Assembly: GCA_963578475.1 (NCBI GenBank)
Contig: CAUZCL010000021.1
Location: 11,116 to 75,115, forward strand
Origin: SMYC01 sp963578475
GTDB lineage: Bacteria > Acidobacteriota > Vicinamibacteria > Marinacidobacterales > SMYC01
Length of the DNA stretch: 64,000 nt
Direction: 5' to 3'
How positions within the stretch are numbered: position 1 is the first letter of the stretch; every line of letters starts with the position of its first letter. The notes under the pieces were generated by a model. That model was not told the DNA's origin, did no database searches, and worked only from the letters and a program-made list of their open reading frames with translations. Below, piece by piece: positions 52,156-60,270 of the stretch. The position numbers and the translations under genes were made by a program.

Positions 52156-53301
52156 ATGAGAATCTATCTTGCAATCTTGACGATCGGTTTTGCCGCAAAT
52201 CTTTCGGCCCAACCCGATGCAACCTCACGCCCCCGGGCGCGCGAGCTTGGTCTCGCTCCCGGCGTGCTGCCCACAGGCGAGCTCAACGCGATCACCGATG
52301 TTCCTGGCGTAAAAGTCGGCCAGGTCACGATCTGGCGCGGGAGCGACGTGCGCACCGGGGTCACCACCATCCTGCCGCATGACGGAAATCTGTTTCAGGA
52401 GAAAGTTCCCGGTGCGATCCATCTCGGCAATGCTTTCGGGAAGCTCATTGGCTACACCCAGGTGCGCGAGCTCGGCTACATCGAATCACCCATCGTGCTC
52501 ACCGGAACGCTCTCGGTGTGGAACGCCGCGAACGGCGTTTTGAGCTACCTCATGGGGCTTCCGGGGAACGAGAACGTACGCTCGTTCAATCCCGTTGTCG
52601 GGGAGACGAACGACGGCAATCTCAACGACATTCGCGGCCGTCACGTCAAAGAAGAGCATGTGCTCGAGTCGATACGGAGGGCGAGCGGCGGCCCGGTTCA
52701 AGAAGGTGTCGTCGGCGCGGGCACGGGCACGAGCGCTTTCGGGTGGAAGGGTGGCATAGGAACGTCGTCGCGGAAGCTTCCAGAGAGCCTCGGCGGCTAT
52801 ACGGTGGGTGTGTTCGTCCAGAGCAACTATGGCGGCGTCTTGCAGATGGACGGCCTCCCCGTGGGCGAAGAGCTCGGTCGTTACTATTTGCGAGACGCGG
52901 CCACCGGCGCCGAAGAAAATCCCGACGGCTCGATCATGATGGTCGTGGCCACGGATGCACCCGTGCTCTCTGCGGGGCTCGAGCGCGTTGCGAAACGCGC
53001 CATGCTCGGTCTGTCGCGGACGGGCGCGACGTCTTCGAACGGAAGCGGCGACTACGTCATCGCGTTCTCGACCGCGCCCGAGCTCCGAAGCGCCTTTACG
53101 AGTCGAGAGCTCAAAGACGGCGCGCCCTCGCTGCGCAACGACAAGCTCTCGCCGATCTTTCAAGCGACCATCGAAGCGACGGAAGAGGCGATCTATAACT
53201 CGTTGCTGAAAGCAGTGGACGTCACTGGAAAAGACGGCAACCACCGAAAAGCGCTACCGCTCGACCGCCTCCGCGCGATCATGAAGAAATACAATCGCTA
53301 G
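52156..53301 (+). CDS. P1-family (DmpA-like) aminopeptidase, exported
   Basis: A 381-residue self-processing N-terminal-nucleophile hydrolase of the DmpA/P1 family. A signal peptide (MRIYLAILTIGFAANLSAQ) is followed by LNAITDVPGVKVGQVTI, the family N-terminus. GAGTGTSAFGWKGGIGTSSR marks the middle, and the autocleavage nucleophile is expected in RTGATSSNGSGDYVIAFST. Such enzymes cut N-terminal D- or L-amino acids or beta-peptides. It lies three bases after one glycosyltransferase and one base before the next, so it is cotranscribed with a glycan cluster; a role in trimming peptide-containing wall material is possible. Confidence 0.83.
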   Translation: MRIYLAILTIGFAANLSAQPDATSRPRARELGLAPGVLPTGELNAITDVPGVKVGQVTIWRGSDVRTGVTTILPHDGNLFQEKVPGAIHLGNAFGKLIGYTQVRELGYIESPIVLTGTLSVWNAANGVLSYLMGLPGNENVRSFNPVVGETNDGNLNDIRGRHVKEEHVLESIRRASGGPVQEGVVGAGTGTSAFGWKGGIGTSSRKLPESLGGYTVGVFVQSNYGGVLQMDGLPVGEELGRYYLRDAATGAEENPDGSIMMVVATDAPVLSAGLERVAKRAMLGLSRTGATSSNGSGDYVIAFSTAPELRSAFTSRELKDGAPSLRNDKLSPIFQATIEATEEAIYNSLLKAVDVTGKDGNHRKALPLDRLRAIMKKYNR

Positions 53302-53302
53302 C

Positions 53303-54550
53303 GTGTCGAAGATAAAAGTTCTGCAGATTTGCGATCACCTCGGATGGGAAGGATCTCGGATGCACGGGGTCAAGCGGCTCTTTGCATGGATGATCCCCCG
53401 TTTCGACAAAACCCGTTTCGACGTATCGCTTCTGAGCTTGCGCAAGAAAGATTTTTCCGAAGACAAGCTCGAAAGCTATGGCTTCGGCGTCTACTATCTC
53501 GAAAAAGGCAAGTTCGATCCCTCGACGCTGCCCGCGCTCATCGGGCTCTTGAAGCGCCTCGAGATCGACGTCATCCAGACCCATGGCTATGGCGCGACGA
53601 CCTTCGGTCGCGCGGCCGCGGTCTATCTCGGGATCCCGAACGTGCTCCACGAGCACGCGAACCTCACCGACACGCCGTGGTTTCAGAAAATCCCCGACAA
53701 GATTTTGGATCCTCTGACCGACGTCGCAGTGGCCGTTTCCGAATCCACGCGCGAGTTTTGCGTGAAGGGCCGCAAGCTCTCGCCGAAGCGAGTGAAGAAA
53801 ATTTTTCTCGGCGCTCCGCTCGACGAGTTCCAGCCGTTCATGCCCGAAGCTCGGCGCGCGGCGCGCCATCGTCTCGGCTTCGAGGATGACGGTCTGAAGC
53901 TTTTCGGTACGGTCACCCGCCTCCACGAGTCGAAAGGCAATTACTATTTCGTGGAAGCTGCCGCCGTAGTCGCGAAGAAGATTCCGGAGGCTCGCTTCGT
54001 CGTCGTGGGTGAGGGTCCGCTCCAGCCGGAGCTCGAAGCGCAGGCGACGCGCCTTGGGATCGGCGATCGCGTCATCTTTCTCGGCTTTAAGCGCGATGTG
54101 GCTGCATGCTTTGCGAGCTTCGACGTCGTTGTCTTTCCCTCTCTTTGGGAAGGCACCCCTTTGACGGTTTTCGAAGCCATGGCGCTCGAGCGGCCGATTT
54201 TGTCGACGGATGTCGATGGCTTGCGGGAAGTGCTCGTGCACGATCAAGACGCGCTCGTGGTGCCGCCGCGCGATGCGAAAGCACTCGCGGAAGGGATGGT
54301 GCGCCTCGTCGAGGACGAAACGCTCGCGCGGCGTTTGGCGGAGGGCGCGCATGCGACTTCTAAGCGGTTCGGCATCCAGACCTTCGTTGACACGATGGAG
54401 CGCCTCTACGAGGTGCTCGTGGAGCGCTACCGCGCCCAAGGCCGGCGACCGCGCTGGGACTACGCGAAAGACTTCGAGTTTCTCGAGGCGCCGTGGCGCG
54501 TTCCCCCCGCAAGAAACACCCAGCGTGAGCCCGAACCTGTAAGCTCGTGA
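53303..54550 (+). CDS. GT4-family glycosyltransferase
   Basis: A 415-residue GT-B glycosyltransferase starting at GTG 53303, one base after the peptidase stop. The acceptor loop is DHLGWEGSRMHGVKRLF; TVTRLHESKGNYYFVEA opens the donor domain, FVVVGEGPLQPELE follows, and the retaining-GT motif E-x7-E is intact in WEGTPLTVFEAMALERPIL. It overlaps the flippase-like gene by four bases. Products are probably surface glycans; sugar not known. Confidence 0.83.
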   Translation: MSKIKVLQICDHLGWEGSRMHGVKRLFAWMIPRFDKTRFDVSLLSLRKKDFSEDKLESYGFGVYYLEKGKFDPSTLPALIGLLKRLEIDVIQTHGYGATTFGRAAAVYLGIPNVLHEHANLTDTPWFQKIPDKILDPLTDVAVAVSESTREFCVKGRKLSPKRVKKIFLGAPLDEFQPFMPEARRAARHRLGFEDDGLKLFGTVTRLHESKGNYYFVEAAAVVAKKIPEARFVVVGEGPLQPELEAQATRLGIGDRVIFLGFKRDVAACFASFDVVVFPSLWEGTPLTVFEAMALERPILSTDVDGLREVLVHDQDALVVPPRDAKALAEGMVRLVEDETLARRLAEGAHATSKRFGIQTFVDTMERLYEVLVERYRAQGRRPRWDYAKDFEFLEAPWRVPPARNTQREPEPVSS

Positions 54551-55518
54551 GCGTTCTTTCCGGAAGACTCTCGTTCGCACTGCGCGTGGTGGTGAGCCTC
54601 GGACTCATCGCTTTCATGCTCTCGCGGCTCGACCTCGAGAACATGCTGCGCTTTCTCAGGCGCGCGGATGCCTTTCTTGTCTTCCTCACGCTCGTTACCG
54701 TCTTCGTCGATCGCTTGTTCATGGTCACGCGCTGGATCCAGCTCGTCGAAGCTCTCGACGTGCGCGTAGCGCGCTGGCGCATGGTGAAGATCTTCTTTCT
54801 CAGCACTTTCTTCGGGAGCTTCCTCCCGAGCGGTGTTGGCGGCGAAGCCGTGCGCGCGGTATCGTTCTCGCGGCTCACGGAGCGCGGCGTCGAGTCGGTC
54901 GCGTCCGTCGTGATGGACCGGCTTCTCGGGCTCCTCTCGATGCTTCTTACGGGGCTTCTCTCGCTCAGCTTTTTCTACCGCGTCTACCCGCACCCCGCGC
55001 TTCTCGCATTCGTCGTGGTGGGCTCTATCGGGCTTGTGTCGGGCCTCGCCCTTGCACTTTCACGCCGCCTACATGCGAAGACCCTCGCGACGGGTAAAGA
55101 CAATTGGTGGACGAAGGCGGCACGAGCCATGGGCCGCTACCGCGCGCGGCTAGGGACACTCGGTCTCGTTCTGCTTCTCTCCGTGGGCGTTCAGCTATTG
55201 CGCGTGCTCCAGGCTTATTTGCTCTCGGAAGCCCTGGGGCTCGGAACGCCCGCGATTTACTTCTTGTGTTTCATCCCGCCGATCCTCATCGTCACGATGC
55301 TCCCGATCTCCATCGGCGGCTGGGGGACGACGAACGTCGCTTATGTTGCGCTTTTCTCGCAGGTGGGGATGGATCTGGACGGCGCTTTCGTGCTCTCGGT
55401 GTTAATCCTCGCGCTCGGCATCATCGGCAATCTTCCCGGCGGATTAATTTACGCTGCGGAAGGATTCAGCTCCAGCCATGCTGCAAAAGCAACCGAGCGG
55501 AATCCAGAGAAAGTATGA
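54547..55518 (+). CDS. Flippase-like membrane protein (LPG synthase TM/UPF0104 family)
   Basis: A 323-residue polytopic protein with seven or eight hydrophobic segments and the signature FFGSFLPSGVGGEAVRAVSF, as in the membrane half of lysylphosphatidylglycerol synthase and UPF0104 proteins. It lacks the soluble aminoacyltransferase half, so a transport or lipid-handling role is likelier. In glycan clusters these proteins are candidates for moving lipid-linked sugars. It starts at GTG 54547 and overlaps both neighbours. Confidence 0.8.
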   Translation: MSVLSGRLSFALRVVVSLGLIAFMLSRLDLENMLRFLRRADAFLVFLTLVTVFVDRLFMVTRWIQLVEALDVRVARWRMVKIFFLSTFFGSFLPSGVGGEAVRAVSFSRLTERGVESVASVVMDRLLGLLSMLLTGLLSLSFFYRVYPHPALLAFVVVGSIGLVSGLALALSRRLHAKTLATGKDNWWTKAARAMGRYRARLGTLGLVLLLSVGVQLLRVLQAYLLSEALGLGTPAIYFLCFIPPILIVTMLPISIGGWGTTNVAYVALFSQVGMDLDGAFVLSVLILALGIIGNLPGGLIYAAEGFSSSHAAKATERNPEKV

Positions 55519-56564
55519 TGAAGATGGGCCGCCGTGTCGTCGTTGTGACCTCGGACGTGCCGTTCGTAGCGGGCGGCCATCGCGTGATTGCCGAAGAGCT
55601 CACGAAAGCACTGAAGCGGTCAGGCCACGCGGCCGAGCTCGTGCGCACGCCGCAAAATCCATTCGGCCGGCAGTTCTCGGCTTACATGGCCAACTGGTTC
55701 ACCGACGTTTCCGAGACGGGCGAGAGCGAGCCCGTCGATCAATTGATATCGCTCCGCTATCCGAGCTTTGCCGTCCGCCATCGGCGCCACATTTGCTGGC
55801 TCAATCACCGCATGCGCGAATATTACGACTTGTGGCCGGCACTCAAGCGGCGCATCTCCAAAACGGGCGTCGTGAAAGAATCGGTGCGCCGTTTTCTCAT
55901 CCACCAAGCGGACCATTTCTTGCTCACACAAAACGTCGACAAGCTCTACGCGCAGTCGAAAACCATCGCCCAGCGACTGCGCGATTTCGGCGATATGGAC
56001 TCCGAAGTTCTCTACCCGCCGCCGCCGGACCGTCCGTACCGAACCGAGGGCTACGAGAACTTCGTCTTTGCTGTTTCGCGGCTGCATGAACTGAAACGTC
56101 TCGACCTTCTCGTGAAGGCGATGAAGCATGTCAAGACGGACATCCGCGCCGTGATCGCGGGCACGGGCGAGGAGGAAGACGCGCTCAAAGCCCTCGCGGG
56201 CGAGCTCGGGGTTGCCGATCGGGTCGACTTCGTCGGGCGCGTGGACGACGACACGCTCGTCGACTATTACGCGCGCTGCCGTGGTGTCTTCTTCGCGCCT
56301 TACATGGAGGACTATGGCTTCGTCACGCTCGAAGCCTTTCGCTCGAAAAAACCCGTGATGACCTGCATAGATAGTGGCGGGCCCACTGAGCTCGTGTCGG
56401 TCGGCCGCTCGGGCTACGTGCTTCTCCCAGAGCCGATGCAGATAGCAACGCAGCTCGACGTTTGGGCCGACAATCGCGAGCTCGCGATCCGCATGGGGGA
56501 AAACGGCGAAGCGGATACCCGCGAAGTCCAATGGGACCAAGCGGTAAAAGTACTCCTGTCATAA
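55515..56564 (+). CDS. GT4-family glycosyltransferase
   Basis: A 349-residue GT-B enzyme starting at the ATG that overlaps the flippase-like stop (ATGA). Start alternatives at 55518 and 55524 are equally in frame. Features are TSDVPFVAGGHRVIAEELTKAL (acceptor loop), FVFAVSRLHELKRLDLLVKAM, AVIAGTGEEEDAL, and EDYGFVTLEAFRSKKPVM with an E-x7-E pattern. It ends the five-gene cluster. A 63-base gap precedes the next gene. Confidence 0.82.
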   Translation: MMKMGRRVVVVTSDVPFVAGGHRVIAEELTKALKRSGHAAELVRTPQNPFGRQFSAYMANWFTDVSETGESEPVDQLISLRYPSFAVRHRRHICWLNHRMREYYDLWPALKRRISKTGVVKESVRRFLIHQADHFLLTQNVDKLYAQSKTIAQRLRDFGDMDSEVLYPPPPDRPYRTEGYENFVFAVSRLHELKRLDLLVKAMKHVKTDIRAVIAGTGEEEDALKALAGELGVADRVDFVGRVDDDTLVDYYARCRGVFFAPYMEDYGFVTLEAFRSKKPVMTCIDSGGPTELVSVGRSGYVLLPEPMQIATQLDVWADNRELAIRMGENGEADTREVQWDQAVKVLLS

Positions 56565-56627
56565 GCCTCGGCGTCACTTGGAAAAGTCAGAGGCGCGAGT
56601 CAATATGGATTCGCGAAGAGGTGTGAC

Positions 56628-57242
56628 ATGAAACGTGCTTTCTTCTCGGGGTCCGTTCTTCTAATGGCGGCCCTCGCCTGCGCGTTCGTACAAGGCTCGC
56701 GGGTCGACCGCGACGAGCGCGCGCGCGTGTTCGAGCTTCTCGAAATCGAGAGCGGAGACGTCGTCGCCGATGTCGGCGCGGGCGACGGCAAGTGGTCCGT
56801 GGCCGTGGCCGAGCACGTTGGCCCCGAAGGACGTGTGTATGCCACCGAGATCGACCCGAACGACCTGAAGAAAATCCGCGACCGCGTGGCGCGCGAGGGC
56901 GCGACAAACGTAAGCGTGGTCGAAGGCCGAGCGGACAGCACCGGCCTACCCAATGCCTGCTGCGACGCCATCCTTCTCCGCCGTGTCTACCACCACTTCA
57001 CCGACCCGGAGGCGATGCAAGAGAGCCTCCGAAAAGCACTCCGTGACGACGCCCGCCTCCTCGTCGTCGACTTCGACACGAGGCGCCAGTGGAACCGCCC
57101 GTCCGGAGTTCCCGAATCGCGCGACGGCCACGGCATCGCCAAAACGCTGCTCGTCGCCGAGATGGAAGACGCGGGGTTCGAGCTCGTCTCCGACCTAAAG
57201 TGGTACAACGGTGACTATGCTCTCGTTTTCAGGGTCCGCTAA
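56628..57242 (+). CDS. SAM-dependent methyltransferase with an N-terminal signal peptide
   Basis: A 204-residue protein. Residues 1-23 (MKRAFFSGSVLLMAALACAF and three more) look like a signal or anchor. The rest is a small class I methyltransferase: DVVADVGAGDGKWSVAVAE (motif I), VYATEIDPNDL, DAILLRRVYHHFTDPE (motif IV) and RLLVVDFDTRR. GAGGTG about five bases upstream of the ATG supports the start. If the leader is real, the enzyme is anchored with the catalytic part in the periplasm, where SAM is not expected, or held at the inner face as a signal anchor. Similar proteins are frequent in Acidobacteriota. Substrate unknown. Confidence 0.75.
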   Translation: MKRAFFSGSVLLMAALACAFVQGSRVDRDERARVFELLEIESGDVVADVGAGDGKWSVAVAEHVGPEGRVYATEIDPNDLKKIRDRVAREGATNVSVVEGRADSTGLPNACCDAILLRRVYHHFTDPEAMQESLRKALRDDARLLVVDFDTRRQWNRPSGVPESRDGHGIAKTLLVAEMEDAGFELVSDLKWYNGDYALVFRVR

Positions 57243-57243
57243 A

Positions 57244-57281
57244 GATCAACATTAAGGAAAAACTTTTTCTTGATATTGATC
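57244..57281. terminator. Imperfect bidirectional hairpin between convergent genes
   Basis: GATCAA (57244-57249) and TTGATC (57276-57281) bracket AAGGAAAAAC/TTTTTCTT, giving a long imperfect stem with T-runs on both strands. It overlaps the last codons of the beta-lactamase-like gene and lies just after the methyltransferase stop, so it could end both transcripts. Confidence 0.4.
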
Positions 57282-58256
57282 TCCTGCGGCTTCTTTTTCC
57301 GGGCTCCACTCGGCGACGAGCTCTTTGGCTATTTGGCCGATGGTTTCTTCGAGTTTTGTGAAGTCGCCTCGGTTTTGGTTTATGAAGACGGACACTATTG
57401 TTGGGCCGCCTTCGTGGAACAGGATGCCGACGTCGTTGCCGGCGACGGGAGGCCAGTCGCCGGTTTTGTGGGCTACGCCGACGCCGTCGAAACGGACGAA
57501 GCGCGGGAGTCGGGACCTGTAGAATTGTCGTCGAAGGATGCTGATCATCGCGTCGGCCGACGCGCGGGATGTTAGCTCAGCGTTGTATATCTCTTCTAGT
57601 AGCTTTGACATTTCTTTTGCGGTTGTTTGTCCGAGCCACTCTGTTGGGTTGCCCTCGAAGGCGAAGGTCCGGTCGGAGGCCCCGGGGTCGTTGGGGAAGC
57701 CTCTTTCGAAGACTTCCGCGTGGGACAGGCTTTCATGCGACGGGTCTTGCATCTCCCAGACGCGGCGGAAGAGATCGCCGGTCGTGGCCATTAGACGCGT
57801 TGAGCTATAGCCGCGCTCGGAGAGGAGCTCGTTGACCCGCTCGAGGCCTAGACGGTGGATCATGATGTCGGTTGCGGTGTTGTCGCTCGTGATGATCATC
57901 TGAGTGACGATGTCGCGATAGGTCGGGTTCAGACCGGGGGCAAAGGTTTGGATCAGGCCGCTGCCGCGGCGGCGGTCTTCAGGCTTTATCGTGTAGCGCG
58001 CGGCGAGGTCTAGTTTGCCCGCTTCGCTGTCGCGAAAGGCGAGTGCCAGGATTGGAATCTTGATGACGGACAGCGTGTTCATGAGCTGATTACCGCGCAC
58101 CGCGACTTCCCGACCCGTCGGGAGATGCTTCGCGTAGAGTGAGCTTTTAGCAGGGAGCGCGTCGAGCTTGGCGGCAAGGCGCGCTTCGAGTGTCTGGCTG
58201 CTGACACCCGCGGCGCTTCCGGTTGTTAGGAGGACGGTGAGAAAAATGGGCCTCAT
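57252..58256 (-). CDS. Class A beta-lactamase-like serine hydrolase
   Basis: A 334-residue exported serine hydrolase. The ATG at 58256 gives a signal peptide ending near GVSSQ. The catalytic SxxK is S63-V-I-K66, SDN is at 124-126, and KTG at 264-266, so the transpeptidase/beta-lactamase fold is complete. The deacylating glutamate of true class A enzymes (E166 in ExxxN) is not obvious: the omega-loop zone reads AFEGNPTEWLGQTT, with E201 as the only candidate. It may be a beta-lactamase2-type enzyme with weak or no lactamase activity, or a peptidoglycan-related hydrolase. It is divergent from the kinase-like gene. Confidence 0.82.
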   Translation of the reverse strand: MRPIFLTVLLTTGSAAGVSSQTLEARLAAKLDALPAKSSLYAKHLPTGREVAVRGNQLMNTLSVIKIPILALAFRDSEAGKLDLAARYTIKPEDRRRGSGLIQTFAPGLNPTYRDIVTQMIITSDNTATDIMIHRLGLERVNELLSERGYSSTRLMATTGDLFRRVWEMQDPSHESLSHAEVFERGFPNDPGASDRTFAFEGNPTEWLGQTTAKEMSKLLEEIYNAELTSRASADAMISILRRQFYRSRLPRFVRFDGVGVAHKTGDWPPVAGNDVGILFHEGGPTIVSVFINQNRGDFTKLEETIGQIAKELVAEWSPEKEAAGDQYQEKVFP

Positions 58257-58261
58257 ACGAC

Positions 58262-58267
58262 ATTCTA
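58262..58267 (-). promoter_or_regulatory. -10 box before the beta-lactamase-like gene
   Basis: TAGAAT on the minus strand, five bases, then the ATG at 58256. Leaderless layout. No regular -35. Confidence 0.4.
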
Positions 58268-58269
58268 TG

Positions 58270-58298
58270 TTGAAAAATGACGCCAAGGGGTGTATCAA
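58270..58298 (+). promoter_or_regulatory. Promoter of the kinase-like gene
   Basis: TTGAAA (58270-58275), 17 bases, TATCAA (58293-58298); the ATG lies ten bases on at 58309. It abuts the divergent -10 box at 58262-58267, so the two promoters may compete. Confidence 0.45.
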
Positions 58299-58308
58299 TT
58301 TAGATCTT

Positions 58309-59157
58309 ATGCGTCGTTTATGCGCCGTCGCTGTCTTGCTGGGCTTGGCGGTCCCGGTTGCGGCCCAAGAGGCGGTCAAAAATGACGCGCTTTGGCCGGA
58401 TCGCGAGAAGCTGGAACACTTTCTCCGCAAGGCCAAAATCACGGAACGCAAGAAGATAGGCACGGGCATCACGAATCCCCAGAAAGTCACCTTGGAGATG
58501 GACGGAGTCGTCATGAACGGCGTCTACAAAAAGGTCGACGAGAAGCACGATAGCTGGCGCAACGAAATCGCGGCTTATGAGCTCGACAAGCTTCTCGGTC
58601 TCGCCATGGTGCCGCCGACGGTGAAGCGGAGCATTCGCGGGCGCAAGGGCTGTTTGCAGCTCTGGGTTACGGGCACCGTGATGAATGAGTACGAGGAAAG
58701 CTTTCCCGATATGGATGCCTGGCATCAGCAAGTCAGTGTCATGTGGCTCTTCGACGATTTGATTGCCAATATCGATCGCCACTTGAACAATGCGATGGTC
58801 TCGCCGGGCAAGCGACTGATGCTCATCGATAATTCCAAGACGTTCCGTATCGAGAAAAGACTGCTCAACGATTTGAACGGCGTGGGTACGGGTACCCATG
58901 CGCGCTTTTGGGGCGTCGAGTATGACGCGGACCGAGAACGCTACGACACCCATTACCCGCCCGAGCTCATCGAACGGTTGCGGACCATATCCAAGGACGA
59001 TATCAAGAAAGCGTTGAAGAAGTTCGTTTGGGGACGCAATCGTGGTCTCGTTTCCGACAGGCTGGAGCTCATCCTCGCGCGCATCGACTCGATGGGACAA
59101 GCCGCTTATCGGCGTGAGGTCGCGCCCCTCCTTGGTCCGCCTCGCTCGGCGCATTGA
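58309..59157 (+). CDS. Exported kinase-fold protein (FAM20C/PI3K/HipA-like)
   Basis: A 282-residue protein with a clear signal peptide (MRRLCAVAVLLGLAVPVAAQ). The mature part shows the residue order of atypical kinases of the FAM20C, PI3/4-kinase and HipA group: GVYKKVDE with K74/K75 as the ATP lysine, E86 in NEIAAYELDKLLG as the helix glutamate, LIANIDRHLNN with D156 and N160/N161, and LMLIDNSKTF with D174 as the metal aspartate. FAM20C has closely similar DRHHYE and LDN elements. It would act outside the cytoplasm. It is followed by tenA with a two-base gap, and has a promoter directly before the ATG. Substrate and activity are unknown. Confidence 0.65.
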   Translation: MRRLCAVAVLLGLAVPVAAQEAVKNDALWPDREKLEHFLRKAKITERKKIGTGITNPQKVTLEMDGVVMNGVYKKVDEKHDSWRNEIAAYELDKLLGLAMVPPTVKRSIRGRKGCLQLWVTGTVMNEYEESFPDMDAWHQQVSVMWLFDDLIANIDRHLNNAMVSPGKRLMLIDNSKTFRIEKRLLNDLNGVGTGTHARFWGVEYDADRERYDTHYPPELIERLRTISKDDIKKALKKFVWGRNRGLVSDRLELILARIDSMGQAAYRREVAPLLGPPRSAH

Positions 59158-59159
59158 AG

Positions 59160-59840
59160 ATGCAGCTTCCCAATCGCCAAGGTTTTACGGGAGAGCTCTG
59201 GGCGGCGGCCGAGCCCATATTCCAGGAGATTGTCCGACACCCTTTCGTGACCGGTCTCTCGGATGGAACGCTCGATCAGGCGGCGTTCCGTTTCTATATC
59301 ATCGAAGACGCTTACTATCTCACGGAGTTTGCCCGCGCTTTGTCTATCGCGGCGTCGAAGGCTCCTCGCGACGAATGGATTGTGCGCTTGAATCGCGACG
59401 CTATCAGCTCGCTCGAAGCGGAGCGCGCGCTACACGAAAGCTACTTTCGTGATTTCGGACTCTCTGAAGCGGAGATCCAAAACCGGCAGCCGGCTCCAAC
59501 GACGCTCGCCTATACGAGCTATCTCATTGCGTCCGCCTGTTCCGGTGCTTTCTCAGAGGCCCTCAGCGCCGTTCTTCCTTGTTATTGGATCTACTTGGAA
59601 GTCGGCAAGGCGCTCGCGGCCAAAGGCTCGCCGAATCCTCTCTACCAAAGGTGGATCGACAATTACGCGAGCGACGAGTACGAGGCCGAGGTCCGCTCCA
59701 TCCTCGACATGATGGACGAGGTCGCCGCGAACGCTTCCGCGCCTGCCAACAAGAAAATGCTCGAGCGCTATGTCACGACCTCCCGCTACGAGTGGATGTT
59801 CTGGGACATGGGCTATCGGCAAGAAGCTTGGCCGGTGTGA
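59160..59840 (+). CDS. tenA: TenA-family protein (thiaminase II-like)
   Basis: A 226-residue all-helical TenA-family protein. The N-terminal half has LWAAAEPIFQEIVRHPFVTGLSDGTLDQAAFRFYIIEDAYYL, typical of the family, and the active-site cysteine is C141 in AVLPCYWIYLEVGKAL. TenA hydrolyses aminopyrimidine breakdown products of thiamine for salvage. No thi genes are near, so salvage rather than biosynthesis is likely. I prefer ATG 59160 to the TTG at 59154. It overlaps the NTF2-like gene by four bases and follows the kinase-like gene by two bases. Confidence 0.87.
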   Translation: MQLPNRQGFTGELWAAAEPIFQEIVRHPFVTGLSDGTLDQAAFRFYIIEDAYYLTEFARALSIAASKAPRDEWIVRLNRDAISSLEAERALHESYFRDFGLSEAEIQNRQPAPTTLAYTSYLIASACSGAFSEALSAVLPCYWIYLEVGKALAAKGSPNPLYQRWIDNYASDEYEAEVRSILDMMDEVAANASAPANKKMLERYVTTSRYEWMFWDMGYRQEAWPV

Positions 59841-60259
59841 GCCCCAGAGACGAGATCCAAGCGGTTATCGACCGCGAAACGCGCGCCTGGAACGAGCGCG
59901 ACGCGGAAGCTCTCGTCTCCATCTTTCACCCCGACATGGTCTGGCCGTGGCCGCCCGATTCCGAGGCCCACGATCCAGAAAGGTGGGTCTTTCCCTGGGG
60001 GCGATACGATCGAGAGCGTTGGCGCTCAGGATGGCAAGAGCTCTTCGACACCCACAGGCTCGTCCACAACAAAAGAGAGACGATCAAAGTCGTCATCTCC
60101 GAACAGGGCGACGGCGCTTTCGCCGTCGTCGATGTGGACACCCTCTGGCGCGACGAGAAAGGCAACGACTTCCATTGGAAGGGCGGCGCTTGCAGGGGCT
60201 ATTCGAAAATTGGCACCGAGTGGAAGCTCATCATGCATACCGGGCTGCTCGAATATTGA
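59837..60259 (+). CDS. NTF2-like (SnoaL/DUF4440-type) protein
   Basis: A 140-residue cone-fold protein. It starts at GTG 59837, overlapping the tenA stop. EIQAVIDRETRAWNERDAEALVSIFHPDMVW is the standard N-terminal helix and strand of the NTF2-like superfamily, and GKTFHWKG-type strands follow (NDFHWKGGACRGYSKIGTEWKLIMHTGLLEY). Such proteins bind small hydrophobic ligands or act as isomerases or hydrolases. No catalytic set is recognisable. The coupling to tenA suggests a shared small-molecule pathway. Confidence 0.72.
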   Translation: MSPRDEIQAVIDRETRAWNERDAEALVSIFHPDMVWPWPPDSEAHDPERWVFPWGRYDRERWRSGWQELFDTHRLVHNKRETIKVVISEQGDGAFAVVDVDTLWRDEKGNDFHWKGGACRGYSKIGTEWKLIMHTGLLEY

Positions 60260-60270
60260 GCGCACCGGTT

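Noticed and set aside
53279..54580. 433-residue minus-strand frame over a GT4 gene
   Set aside because: Antisense to intact GT4 motifs including E-x7-E.
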